A stretch of 64,000 nucleotides of DNA from Anaerolineae bacterium (lineage in GTDB: Bacteria > Chloroflexota > Anaerolineae > Aggregatilineales > JAFGMM01), in assembly GCA_027494055.1 (NCBI GenBank), contig JAOSJO010000025.1, positions 483,329 through 547,328 on the forward strand. The letters are read 5' to 3'. Below are positions 15,722 to 24,857 of the stretch, piece by piece. The notes under the pieces are model-generated. The model was given only the letters and a program-made list of their open reading frames with translations, did not search any database and was not told the DNA's origin. Both the position numbers and the translations under genes were made by a program. Position 1 is the stretch's first letter; every line of letters starts with the position of its first letter.

Positions 15722-18700
15722 ATGTACCGCAGACTGCTGGTTTTGACCCTGATGACCGTTGTACTCGCCGTTATGCTCGCCGGCGGGCTGGCCGCCGCAC
15801 AAGACGACGCGCTGCCGCCCCACGTGATCGACGTGTGGCCGCTGCCCGGCGTCGAACTCGCCGGCGACGAGACGCTGACGATCACGTTCGACCAGCCGAT
15901 GGAGGCGGTGAGCGTCGAGGCAGCGCTGACCTTCAGCCCGGCGCTGGAGGGCGCAGTCGCCTGGCCTGACGCGCGCACGCTGGCGTTCACGCCCGCCGAG
16001 GGCTGGCCGACAGCCAACACATACACTGTCACCATCGGGACGGGCGCGACCGCTGCCAGCGGCCTGAGCCTGGAAGACGCCTACGCGTTCGAGGCGAAGA
16101 CCATCGGCCCGCTGGAGGTCGGCGAGATCGCGCCGGCAGACGGCGCGGAGGGCGTCAACGCCGACGCGCGCATCGTGGTGAGCTTCAACCGGCCCGTGGT
16201 GCCGCTCGTCTCCACCGCCGAGATGGCGGACCTGCCCGCGCCGATCACCATCGAGCCGCCCGCCGAGGGCAAGGGCGAGTGGCTCAACACGTCGCTCTAC
16301 ACCTTCACCCCGGCGGAGCCGCTGCAGGGCGGCGCGACGTACACCGTCACCGTGCCCGCCGGGCTGACGAGCGTGGACGGCGCGGTGCTCGAAGCGGGCT
16401 ACAGTTGGTCGTTCCGCACCCTTCCGCCGCAAATCCTCAGCATCGAGCCGCCCCCCGGCAGCGAGGGCGTGCTGCTCGACGCGGCGGTTGTCGTCACCTT
16501 CAGCCAGTCGATGGACGCTGCCAGCACCGAGGCGGCCTTTTTCGCTGCTTTTACGAGGGCCAGCCCGTCGAGGGCGCGTTTGGCTGGAACGACGACAACA
16601 CCCAGTTCACGTTTACCCCCTGGCGCAGTTGAACCTCGAAAGCACCTACGTCGTCAACATCGCGCCCACCGCGCTCAGCGCAGCCGGCGAGGCGGCGCTG
16701 CTGGAGGGCCAGTCGGCGAGCTTCGCCACCGTGCCCATGCCTGGCGTGCGGGAGACCATGCCGGTGAATGGGACCGTCGGCGTCCCGCTGTGGCAGACAG
16801 ACACCCAGATCCAGTTCCGCTCGCCGATGAACACCAATACCTTCGAAGGCCGGATCGCCATCGACCCGGAGCCGGAGCAGTGGACCCCCTACACCGACGA
16901 AGGGGGCATGTGGCTGACGCTGATCTTCAACAAGAAGGCGAACACCACCTACACCATCACCCTCCAGGCCGGCATGGAGGACATCTACGGCAACGCCATC
17001 CCGACCGACTACATCTTCAGCTACACCACCGCCGGCATCGAGACGAACGCGGAACTGCTCCGGCCCAGCCAGCTCGTGACAACCGGGGCCTACCGCGAGG
17101 ACACGCGCATCCCGATCATCGTGAGCGGCGCGCCCACGGTGGATTTCGCGCTGCACCGTCTCGACCTCGCCAACTTGCAGGATGCGGTGAGCGGAGGCTA
17201 TTGAGCAACACCCTGCCGTGGTACATCGCCAGCCGCGAGAACCTGGTGCGCGAGTGGACCGCGTCCTTTGACTCCGGCGGCGAGGACCGCGCCCTCCGTG
17301 ATGTGCTGCTCGCCTCCGAAACGGGCGGGGAGTTGCCCAAGGGCCTGTACTACCTGGTGTCGCGCTTCCCCGCCAACGAGAGCGGCAACCTGAGCCAGAC
17401 GGCCCTGGTCGTCGCGGACGCCAACCTCACCGTCATGCGCGCGCACGACGAGACGCTCGTCTGGCTGACCGACATGGTGAGCGCCGCGCCGGTTGAGGGC
17501 GCGACGGTGACGATCTATCACCGGGACGAGGCCATCGCGCGCGGCGCGAGCGACGCCGACGGCATCTTCCGCGCGCCGGTGCAGCTCCCGCGCGACGATG
17601 CGTTCATCACCATCATCGCCGAGAGCGATGACCACTACGGCGTGTGGATCAGCGGGTACCAGCCGCAGCCCCCGACCACGGAAGCCTACCTCTACACCGA
17701 CCGGCCCATCTACCGCCCCGGCGATACCGTCTACTTCCGGGGCGTGGCGCGCGACAAGGACGACATGGACTTCAGCGTGCCCAACGTGCGCACGCTGCGC
17801 GTGACGGCCGGCTCGTTCTGGAGCGATGAAACCTTCTTCACGGGGGACGTCGAACTTACCACGTTCGGCACCTTCAGCGGCGAGTTTGTGCTGCCGGAGG
17901 AGGCAACCGTCGGCGACGGCTTCCTCCGCATCGAGAGCGAGGCCGACGACACGGGCTACCCGGCGGGCATCGAGTTCACCGTCGCCGAGTACCGCGTGCC
18001 GGAGTTCGAGGTCGCGGTGACGGCGCAGCAGGACGACCTCTTCCAGGGCGACACGCTCAGCGCCATCGCCGAGGCGTCGTACTACTTCGGCGGCGCGGTC
18101 AGCGATGCGGCGCTCAATTGGGCCGCCTACGGCGAGCCGACCGCGTTCAACTACACCGGTCCGGGCGCCTACCACTTCGGCGACGACACCTGGCGCTACA
18201 CCTGGGTGGACGTTGGCAGGGGCGACGGCGCGACGGACACGGATGGCCGGTTCCTCATCTCGACCGACAACACCACGCCCGACACGTCGAACCCGCTCCG
18301 CGTCACCGTGGAAGCCACCGTCACCGACGAGAGCCAGCAGGCCATCAGCGGGCGCACGACGCTCACGCTGCACCCGGCGGACGTCTACATCGGGATACGC
18401 GCGAGCCGCTTCTTCGGCCAGGCCGGGGAGCCGCTCAACGTCGCGCTGATCGCCGTGGACGCGGCGAGCGCGCCGCTGCCGGGCCAGCGCATCGACCTGA
18501 CCATCGAGGAAATCCGCTGGACGCGCGTGCCCATCGAGGGCGAGTTCGGGCGCTACAACTGGGAAGAGGAAGTGATCGAGGTCGAGACCGCGCAGATCAC
18601 GGCCGGCGACGACGGGACCGCCAGCTACGCCTTCACCCCGGAGCGCGGCGGCGTCTTCCGCGTGCGCGCGACCGCGATGGACGATAAAGAACGCACCAGC

Positions 18701-21547
18701 AGCAGCGCGCAACGCTTCTGGGTGTTCGGCGGCGGCCCGGTGTGGTGGGGCGCGCCCTTCTCGGAAGAGTACATCACGCTGAACGCCGACAAGGACAGCT
18801 ACGTCCCCGGCGAGACCGCGCAGGTGCTCGTGCAACTCCCCTTCCAGGGCCGCTCGACGGTACTCATGACCACCGAGCGCGTGAACGTGATGACCACCGA
18901 AGTCATCGAGGTGGAGGGGTCAACCCTGGTCTATGAAGTGCCCATCACCACCGACTCCGCGCCGACCCTCCATGTGAGCGCGGTCGTCATCAAGGGCATC
19001 GACGACGAATCCGTTGCGCCCGGCTACCGCCAGGGGCGCGTGTACCTGAACATCGAGCCAGTGAACCGGCGGCTTACCGTCACGGTCACGCCTTCGGTCA
19101 CGCGGGCGCAGCCGCGCGAGGAGGTCACGTTCGATGTGACCGTCACCGACGCCGCCGGCGCGCCGGCAGTGGCCGAGGTCGGCCTGGCGCTGGTGGATAA
19201 GGCCATCCTGGCGCTGCGCGAACCCAACAGCGTCACCCTCGAAGAGGGGTTTTACCACTACCAGGGCAACTACGTCGATACCGTGGTGTCCGTGTACGGG
19301 CTGCTCGACCGCTTTACCATGATGGCAGCCGACGGTAGGGGCGGCGGCGGCGGTGGTGGCGGCGGCCCCGAGATGCCTCTCGTCCGCGAGGACTTCGAAC
19401 AGACGCCGCTCTGGGTGCCGCATGTGGTGACCGGCGAGGACGGACGCGCGTCGGTCTCGGTGACGCTGCCCGACAACCTGACGACCTGGCACCTCGACGC
19501 ACGCGGCGTCACGCTCGACACCGACGTCGGCCAGACCACAACCGAGGTGGTTGCGACGCTGCCGCTGCTCGTGCGCCCGGTCGCGCCGCGCTTCTTCGTC
19601 GTCGGCGACCGCGTGCAGCTTGCCGCCGTCATCAACAACAACTCAGACAGCGACCAGACCGTCGAGGCCCGGCTCGACGCGGCGGGCGTGGTGCTCGAAG
19701 GCGCGGCGGCGCAGACTGTGACCGTCGAGGCCGGGCAGCGCGCGCGCGTCGAGTGGGACGCGGTCGTGCAGGACGTGGACTACGTGGATCTGACCTTCTA
19801 CGCGGTCGGTGGGGAGTACCAGGACGCTGCAAAGCCCATGCTCGCGACCGGGCCGGACGGCACGATCCCGGTGTACCGCTATACCGCGCCCGACACGGTC
19901 GGGACCGGCGGCGTGCTCCGCGAGGAAGGCGCGCGCACCGAGGCGGTGAGCCTGCCGCCGCGCCTCGACGCTGATCAGGGCGCGCTCACCGTGCGCCTGG
20001 ACCCGTCGCTTGCGGTCACGGCAACCGATGCGTTCGACTACCTGCTGAACTACCCGCACCAGTGCATCGAACAGACCGTGAGCCGGTTCCTGCCGAACGC
20101 GGTGACCTACCGCGCGCTGCGCACGCTGGACATCACGGACCCGGCGCTTGAGGCCGGCCTGGCGAGTGCGCTCGGCGACGGCCTGGCGAAGCTCACCCAG
20201 GCGCAGAACGCCGACGGCGGCTGGGGGTGGTTCTCCGGCATGGCGAGCGACCCGCTGGTCACCGCCTACGCAGCGCTCGGCCTGATCGAAGCGCGCGACG
20301 CCGGCTTCGCCATCGACGCGGCGATGCTCGACCGCGCGGTCAACTTCGTGCAGACGCAGCGCGTCACGCCGAGGGTTGAGACGCCCGACTGGCAGCTCAA
20401 CCGGCAGGCGTTCTTCCTATACGTGCTTGCAAGGGAGGGCATCGGCACCGCCAACGATTACGCCACGCTCATGGAACAGCGCCTGCGCATCTCCTACGCG
20501 GGGCGCGCGTACCTGCTCATGGCCTTTGACGCGCTGTTCCCCGGCAACATGGCTATCGACCTGCTCGCCAGCGATCTGACCACCGCCGCCCGGCTCTCCG
20601 CCACCGGCGCGCACTGGGAAGAGGAATACACCGACTGGTGGAACTGGGGCAGCGACACGCGCACCACCGCGCTCGTGCTCAGCGCGCTGACGCGCGCGAC
20701 GCCGGAGAGCGATCTGCTGCCCAACGCGGTGCGCTGGCTGATGGTCGCGCGCCAGGGCGACCACTGGACGACCACGCAGGAGACCGCCTGGGCGGTGATC
20801 GCCTTCACCGACTGGATGGCGCTCACCGGCGAACTCCAGGGGAACTACGACTACAGCGCGAGCCTCAACCGCGAGGCGCTGGCCGAGGGGTCGGTCACGC
20901 CGGCGACGGTGCGTGAGGGCCAGGTGCTCCACGTGGCGGTGAGCGACCTGCTGCGCGACGAGGCAAACCGGCTCGTCGTGGCGCGCGGCGCGGGCGAGGG
21001 CAACCTCTACTACACCGCGCACCTGGAACTGCGCCTGCCCGCTTCGGAGGTCAGCGCGCTCAGTCGGGGCATCAGCGTGCAGCGCGAGTACTTCCTCGCT
21101 GGCGAGGAAGGCGAGGACGCAACGCCGGTCACGGGCGCGCAGCTTGGCGACACGATCACCGTGCGTCTGACGCTCACGCTGCCGGAGGATGTGTTCTACT
21201 TCGTGCTGGAGGACCCGATCCCCGCCGGCGTCGAGGCCGTCGATACCGGGCTGCTGACCACCAGCAGCCTGGCCGAAGAGCCGTCGATCCAGCGCGAGAT
21301 CGAGGAAGACCCGTACTGGTACTGGGGCTGGTGGTGGTTCGACCGGACCGAGATGCGCGACGAGCAGGTGAACCTCTACGCCGACTTCCTGCCGCGCGGC
21401 ACCTACGTGTACACGTACCAGGTGCGCGCCAGCGTCGCCGGTGCGTTCCAGACGCTGCCCGCGCACGCCTACGCCTTCTACTTCCCGGAGGTGTTCGGGC
21501 GCAGCGACGGCGCGCTCTTCACGGTCGAGCCAGCGCCGGTGGAGTGA
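15722..21547 (+). CDS. secreted bacterial alpha-2-macroglobulin with thioester, frameshifted
   Basis: About 1,940 residues. The signal peptide (1-26) ends 'GGLAAAQDD' with no lipobox. Three or four SbsA/Big_5-like Ig repeats follow (about 30-470), then MG domains including 'YTDRPIYRPGDTVYFRG' near residue 657, a Gly-rich loop near 1205, and the thioester 'PHQCIEQTVSRFLP' (Cys near 1448). The alpha-alpha toroid and a receptor-domain-like end complete it. The intact CxEQ predicts covalent trapping of attacking proteases. Four single-base errors (T runs near 16,538 and 16,550, C run near 16,616, T near 17,199) sum to zero and repair one frame. No PBP1C partner gene is adjacent. Confidence 0.93.
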   Translation: MYRRLLVLTLMTVVLAVMLAGGLAAAQDDALPPHVIDVWPLPGVELAGDETLTITFDQPMEAVSVEAALTFSPALEGAVAWPDARTLAFTPAEGWPTANTYTVTIGTGATAASGLSLEDAYAFEAKTIGPLEVGEIAPADGAEGVNADARIVVSFNRPVVPLVSTAEMADLPAPITIEPPAEGKGEWLNTSLYTFTPAEPLQGGATYTVTVPAGLTSVDGAVLEAGYSWSFRTLPPQILSIEPPPGSEGVLLDAAVVVTFSQSMDAASTEAAFFAAFTRASPSRARLAGTTTTPSSRLPPGAVEPRKHLRRQHRAHRAQRSRRGGAAGGPVGELRHRAHAWRAGDHAGEWDRRRPAVADRHPDPVPLADEHQYLRRPDRHRPGAGAVDPLHRRRGHVADADLQQEGEHHLHHHPPGRHGGHLRQRHPDRLHLQLHHRRHRDERGTAPAQPARDNRGLPRGHAHPDHRERRAHGGFRAAPSRPRQLAGCGERRLLSNTLPWYIASRENLVREWTASFDSGGEDRALRDVLLASETGGELPKGLYYLVSRFPANESGNLSQTALVVADANLTVMRAHDETLVWLTDMVSAAPVEGATVTIYHRDEAIARGASDADGIFRAPVQLPRDDAFITIIAESDDHYGVWISGYQPQPPTTEAYLYTDRPIYRPGDTVYFRGVARDKDDMDFSVPNVRTLRVTAGSFWSDETFFTGDVELTTFGTFSGEFVLPEEATVGDGFLRIESEADDTGYPAGIEFTVAEYRVPEFEVAVTAQQDDLFQGDTLSAIAEASYYFGGAVSDAALNWAAYGEPTAFNYTGPGAYHFGDDTWRYTWVDVGRGDGATDTDGRFLISTDNTTPDTSNPLRVTVEATVTDESQQAISGRTTLTLHPADVYIGIRASRFFGQAGEPLNVALIAVDAASAPLPGQRIDLTIEEIRWTRVPIEGEFGRYNWEEEVIEVETAQITAGDDGTASYAFTPERGGVFRVRATAMDDKERTSSSAQRFWVFGGGPVWWGAPFSEEYITLNADKDSYVPGETAQVLVQLPFQGRSTVLMTTERVNVMTTEVIEVEGSTLVYEVPITTDSAPTLHVSAVVIKGIDDESVAPGYRQGRVYLNIEPVNRRLTVTVTPSVTRAQPREEVTFDVTVTDAAGAPAVAEVGLALVDKAILALREPNSVTLEEGFYHYQGNYVDTVVSVYGLLDRFTMMAADGRGGGGGGGGGPEMPLVREDFEQTPLWVPHVVTGEDGRASVSVTLPDNLTTWHLDARGVTLDTDVGQTTTEVVATLPLLVRPVAPRFFVVGDRVQLAAVINNNSDSDQTVEARLDAAGVVLEGAAAQTVTVEAGQRARVEWDAVVQDVDYVDLTFYAVGGEYQDAAKPMLATGPDGTIPVYRYTAPDTVGTGGVLREEGARTEAVSLPPRLDADQGALTVRLDPSLAVTATDAFDYLLNYPHQCIEQTVSRFLPNAVTYRALRTLDITDPALEAGLASALGDGLAKLTQAQNADGGWGWFSGMASDPLVTAYAALGLIEARDAGFAIDAAMLDRAVNFVQTQRVTPRVETPDWQLNRQAFFLYVLAREGIGTANDYATLMEQRLRISYAGRAYLLMAFDALFPGNMAIDLLASDLTTAARLSATGAHWEEEYTDWWNWGSDTRTTALVLSALTRATPESDLLPNAVRWLMVARQGDHWTTTQETAWAVIAFTDWMALTGELQGNYDYSASLNREALAEGSVTPATVREGQVLHVAVSDLLRDEANRLVVARGAGEGNLYYTAHLELRLPASEVSALSRGISVQREYFLAGEEGEDATPVTGAQLGDTITVRLTLTLPEDVFYFVLEDPIPAGVEAVDTGLLTTSSLAEEPSIQREIEEDPYWYWGWWWFDRTEMRDEQVNLYADFLPRGTYVYTYQVRASVAGAFQTLPAHAYAFYFPEVFGRSDGALFTVEPAPVE

Positions 21548-21570
21548 GCCGTTCCCGATAGGACAAGGGT

Positions 21571-21600
21571 AGGGGCACGGCATGCCGTGCCCCTGCTTTT
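21571..21600. terminator. 24-bp palindrome with T tract between macroglobulin and pirin genes
   Basis: 21,571-21,594 is a perfect palindrome (half AGGGGCACGGCA) followed by GCTTTTT. It lies in the 53-base gap between convergent genes and can terminate both. The same core (ggcacggcatgccgtgcc) recurs at 54,963-54,986, so it belongs to a dispersed family. Confidence 0.7.
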
Positions 21601-22371
21601 TCATAGGAAGGCGGGCAGGTAGAAGCTGAGGAAGTGCAGGCCGGCGTCCGGCGCGGCGGAGAGCGTCGCCGCCTCCGCGCCGGGCCGCGCCAGGATCACG
21701 TCATACTGGCCGAGCGTCACCACATCCCCGTTGTGGCGCGCCGTGCCCGCGCCGTCGGTGACGTAGAGGAACAGGTCCTCGCCGGGGCGCGGCGGTTCGA
21801 ACGCGGTCGCGCCGCCGGGGTCGATGGCCGTCGCCGTCAGCCGCGCCGCGACGTGGTCATCCATCGGCGAGCCGTCCCCGATAAGGCGATGCACGGTTGC
21901 GTCGCCGGCGCGCTGCGCGGGCAGCGCCTCGCGGCGCAGTTGCTGGTAGTGCGGCGGCAGCGCACGATGCTCCGGCTCCACCGCGAACCAGATCTGGATC
22001 ACGCGCACCGGCTCGTCGCGCAGGTTCAGCTCCTGGTGCTCGATCCACTCACCGGAGAACATACGCTGTAGCTCCCCCGGCCCGATGTCGCCCTTGCCGC
22101 CGGTCGTGTCCTCGTGCGAGAGCGTGCCCTCCAGCACCCAGGTGTATATCTCCAGGCCGCGGTGCGGGTGCCACGGGAACCCGCTTTGCGGCGCGATCCG
22201 GGTCATGTGCGCGGTGAGCATCCCGCTCAGGTAGCGCAGCGGACTCCACCCGCCCACCGCGAAGTGCGAATGGAGCCAGTGCACGGGATGCACCAGCGGG
22301 AACGTCGTTGCCGCGAAGTGCTGGAAGTCGGCGGGGCGCGCGAAACCGGGGTCGATGTGTGTCATCTGCAT
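21601..22371 (-). CDS. pirin family protein (bicupin)
   Basis: 256 residues. The N-terminal cupin holds the pirin metal ligands: 'FPWHPHRGLEIYTWVLEG' supplies two His, and 'SGEWIEHQELN' a His and a Glu. Pirins bind iron and act as quercetin dioxygenases or redox-sensing cofactors. The C-terminal cupin ('PGEDLFLYVTDGAGTA') is present. The ATG at 22,371 is chosen; a 20-codon upstream extension runs through a palindrome and looks non-coding. It stands alone. Confidence 0.9.
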   Translation of the reverse strand: MQMTHIDPGFARPADFQHFAATTFPLVHPVHWLHSHFAVGGWSPLRYLSGMLTAHMTRIAPQSGFPWHPHRGLEIYTWVLEGTLSHEDTTGGKGDIGPGELQRMFSGEWIEHQELNLRDEPVRVIQIWFAVEPEHRALPPHYQQLRREALPAQRAGDATVHRLIGDGSPMDDHVAARLTATAIDPGGATAFEPPRPGEDLFLYVTDGAGTARHNGDVVTLGQYDVILARPGAEAATLSAAPDAGLHFLSFYLPAFL

Positions 22372-22779
22372 GGCAATCCCCTGTGTCGATATGCTGCCAG
22401 GGGTCAGCGTGCACTGACCCCTGAAAATCATACCTCAATTGTCGCAAAACCCACCTCGCGCCGCCAACGCCACCGCAACACGAATGCACTTCACAGGGGA
22501 GAGCGGCCCCGCCATCAACTGCGCAGAGCGCAGGAAGAATTGAACCGCGAATAACGCGAATAACGCCAATCCAGAAGAAATGACAGGCCCCTCGTCGAGA
22601 GGGGCGCGATATAGTCAAGCGGTTGTCTTATAAGTGTCTGAAATCCGTATTATCCGTTGAAATCCGATGTCACCTGCCGCTTCTGTCATTACCAATAGTC
22701 GTCGGGCTACAACATAGCGGATGCCGAGCGGACAACGTGAATGGATACTATCCGTGGTTAACATCCGCCGCCGGCGGGG
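22372..22779. other. intergenic region with dispersed-repeat fragments, 408 bases
   Basis: It holds a palindrome (AGGGGTCAG/CTGACCCCT, 22,399-22,422), a tandem 'CGCGAATAA' run (about 22,543-22,565), a short hairpin CCCCTC/GAGGGG (about 22,590-22,606) and 'GAAATCCG' pairs (about 22,639-22,667). These are the kinds of degenerate intergenic repeats found in many large bacterial genomes. No gene is seen. Confidence 0.5.
22399..22422. repeat. palindrome of the AGGGG...CCCCT class
   Basis: AGGGGTCAG (22,399-22,407) pairs with CTGACCCCT (22,414-22,422). It has the same outer bases and length as the palindrome at 21,571. Confidence 0.55.
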
Positions 22780-23361
22780 CTACCCGCGCAGCCGCCGCAC
22801 CACCTCGCGGACCGCGACGGCGATGTCCTGGGTGGTATCGACCTCAATGTAACTGTGCGCGACGGGCTGCTCGCGCACACGCAGCCGCTCGTATACCGAC
22901 CAGTCGGCGGTGGAGACGCCGTCGGGCGGGATCGAGGCCGCGCGCTGCGCCAGCCGCGCCTTGATGACCGCCACCGGCGCGGTGGTGCGCACCGTCACGA
23001 GCCGGGCGGCGGCGTTCAGCCCCACGCGGCGGACCATCTCGCGCCGGCCTTCGCTGAGGTTGGTCGCATCGTAGATCACCCATCGCCCCTCGCGCAGCAG
23101 GTCCCAGATCACGGCGTCGGCCACTTCGTAGACGACGGCGTTCTCCTGCGGCGCGAATTGCGGGCTGGGGAACAGCGCCGCGCGCACCAGGTCGCTCCCC
23201 ACCAGCGTGAAGGGGCCGGCCTCGGCGAGCGCGCGGGCGAACGTGGTCTTGCCCGTGCCGGGCAGGCCGGTCATGACCGCCAGCGCGGGCTGCTCAGCCG
23301 GCGGCGTGAGGTCCAGCATGGCGCGGATCAGGGCGGCTTTCTCTTGCAGCGTGCGCGTCAT
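22780..23361 (-). CDS. P-loop kinase-like ATPase (AAA_33 type)
   Basis: 193 residues. Walker A is 'GLPGTGKTTFARALAE'. A following 'LVGSDLVRAALFP' and 'GRWVIYDATNLSEGRREMVR' match the zeta-toxin/polynucleotide-kinase-like AAA_33 family, which phosphorylates small molecules or nucleic acid ends. The lid region has 'RLAQRAASIPPDGVSTADW'. The substrate is unknown. The ATG at 23,361 sits six bases after a perfect TATAAT, so the transcript is probably leaderless and this start is well supported; the longer frame would pass through the promoter. Confidence 0.85.
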   Translation of the reverse strand: MTRTLQEKAALIRAMLDLTPPAEQPALAVMTGLPGTGKTTFARALAEAGPFTLVGSDLVRAALFPSPQFAPQENAVVYEVADAVIWDLLREGRWVIYDATNLSEGRREMVRRVGLNAAARLVTVRTTAPVAVIKARLAQRAASIPPDGVSTADWSVYERLRVREQPVAHSYIEVDTTQDIAVAVREVVRRLRG

Positions 23362-23367
23362 GCTATG

Positions 23368-23373
23368 ATTATA
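23368..23373 (-). promoter_or_regulatory. -10 box of a leaderless transcript (kinase gene)
   Basis: TATAAT on the minus strand, then six bases, then ATG. Initiation 6-7 bases after the -10 box would fall on the start codon. Confidence 0.65.
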
Positions 23374-23462
23374 CCGACTCACCGCGCGCAACCGCCCGGC
23401 AATTCGCCATATTCGCGCTACACTTGGGGAAATCAGGGACGAAAGCAAGGGGTGCAGCGACA

Positions 23463-24275
23463 ATGACAGACGCCGCACGACGGGCTGACCAAAACGCCAA
23501 CGCGCCGCTGACGCGCGAGGCGCTCGCCGATGTGATCGATCTGGCGCTATGGGCCGGGCAACTTCTCCTGCAACACGGCGCGGAGGCCGAGCGCGTCGAG
23601 GAGACGCTGCACTACATGGCGACCGGCCTGGGCTGCGAGTGGATCGACGTGCTGGTCTCGCCCAACGTGATCCTGGTGACCACCAGCAGCGGTGTCGAGT
23701 TCCGCACGAAAGTGCGCCGCGTGCCGACGCTGGGCGTGGACATGACCAGGGTGTCGGCGGTGAACCGGCTGAGCCGCCGCGTGGTGGCGGGCGAGCTGGA
23801 CCGGGCCACGGTGCGCGCGGAGTTGGAGCGCATCAGCAACCTGAAGCCGCACTACAACCGCTGGCTCGTCGTGCTCGTGGTCGGGATGGCGTGCGCGGCC
23901 TTCAGCCGGCTCTTTGGCGCGGATTGGCCCGCCTTCGCCGTGACGTGGCTCGCCGCGTCGGCGGCGATGTTCGTGCGCCAGGAGCTTGCGCGGCGCGAGT
24001 TCAACCCCCTGCTCGTCATCCTGGCGACCGCTTTCGTGGCTGGGGTATTCGCCAGCACCGCCGGCCTGCCTGGGCTGAGCGCGACGCCCCGGCTCGCGCT
24101 TGCGGCCTCGGTGCTCCTGCTGGTGCCGGGCGTCCCGCTCATCAACGCCGCCGAGGACCTCATCAAGGGCTATCTGGTGATCGGCATCGTGCGCGGCATG
24201 GTGGGCATCCTCATCTCATTGTGCATCGCGTTAGGGCTGCTGCTGGCGATGCGGCTGACGGGGGCGTGGCTGTGA
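23463..24275 (+). CDS. ThrE-type threonine/serine exporter, large subunit
   Basis: About 270 residues of the ThrE/DUF1212 family. A soluble N-terminal domain carries the family motif 'LLLQHGAEAERVEETLHYMA' and 'VLVSPNVILVTTSSG', followed by five membrane helices (about 140-270, including 'LVPGVPLINAAEDLIKGYLV'). Together with the next gene it makes a split version of the exporter that is one chain in Corynebacterium. It probably exports Thr/Ser or a related small molecule. The last four bases overlap the start of the next gene (GTGA). Confidence 0.88.
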   Translation: MTDAARRADQNANAPLTREALADVIDLALWAGQLLLQHGAEAERVEETLHYMATGLGCEWIDVLVSPNVILVTTSSGVEFRTKVRRVPTLGVDMTRVSAVNRLSRRVVAGELDRATVRAELERISNLKPHYNRWLVVLVVGMACAAFSRLFGADWPAFAVTWLAASAAMFVRQELARREFNPLLVILATAFVAGVFASTAGLPGLSATPRLALAASVLLLVPGVPLINAAEDLIKGYLVIGIVRGMVGILISLCIALGLLLAMRLTGAWL

Positions 24276-24757
24276 GCGGGCTGGGGTTCCTGTGGCTCAT
24301 CCTCACCGACGCGCTCTGGTCCGCGATGGCGGCGCTCGGCTTTGCGGTGCTGTTCAACGTGCCGGTGCGCACGCTCTGGGGGTGCGCGATGTGCGGCGCG
24401 ACCGGCCACGCCGTGCGCACGCTGCTCATGGAGGCCGGACTCGGCATCGAACTGGCGACGCTGGCCGGCGCGACGGTGGTGGGCTTTCTGGGCGGCGTCT
24501 TTGCGCGGCAGTGGCGGACGCCGACCACGACATTCACCGTCAGCGGCGCGATCCCGATGGTGCCGGGCGTGTTCGCCTACGAGACGATGATCGGCCTGCT
24601 GACCATCGCCGACACCAGCCAGCCGGTCAACTACGACCTGGTGGCGGAGGTGATCGTCAGCGCGGTGAAGACGGCACTGATCCTGGGAGCGATTGCGTTC
24701 GGCATCGCCGCGCCGGGGTTGCTGTTCCGCCGGCGCAGGGCGGAGGGCGGGGAATAG
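24272..24757 (+). CDS. ThrE-type exporter, small subunit (DUF3815)
   Basis: 161 residues with four or five membrane helices and the family end 'IPMVPGVFAYETMIGLL'. The gene starts at GTG 24,272 inside the stop of the upstream gene, indicating translational coupling. It supplies the C-terminal half of the ThrE fold. Confidence 0.87.
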   Translation: MSGLGFLWLILTDALWSAMAALGFAVLFNVPVRTLWGCAMCGATGHAVRTLLMEAGLGIELATLAGATVVGFLGGVFARQWRTPTTTFTVSGAIPMVPGVFAYETMIGLLTIADTSQPVNYDLVAEVIVSAVKTALILGAIAFGIAAPGLLFRRRRAEGGE

Positions 24758-24793
24758 GACGCAGCGTGATTATTTCCAGAATACGCAGATGTG

Positions 24794-24811
24794 TTATAAT
24801 TAAAGTTATAA
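24794..24811 (+). promoter_or_regulatory. two tandem -10 boxes upstream of the NACHT gene
   Basis: TATAAT at 24,794-24,799 and again at 24,806-24,811, in an AT-rich patch that contrasts with the flanks. TTTCCA at 24,772-24,777 is a weak -35 candidate with a 16-base spacer to the first box. Confidence 0.5.
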
Positions 24812-24857
24812 TGAACCTTGATCCGACAAACAACCTTCCGCATAAGGTGATTGCGAG

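Noticed and set aside
16500..16640. Programmed ribosomal frameshift in the macroglobulin gene
   Set aside because: Three slips within about 80 bases, all at homopolymers and of mixed sign, fit sequencing error and not a slippery-site mechanism.
17198..17206. Possible selenocysteine or recoded stop (TGA after 'VSGGY') in the macroglobulin gene
   Set aside because: One missing T in the preceding run restores the main frame, which continues for more than 1,400 codons. No SECIS-like structure is needed.
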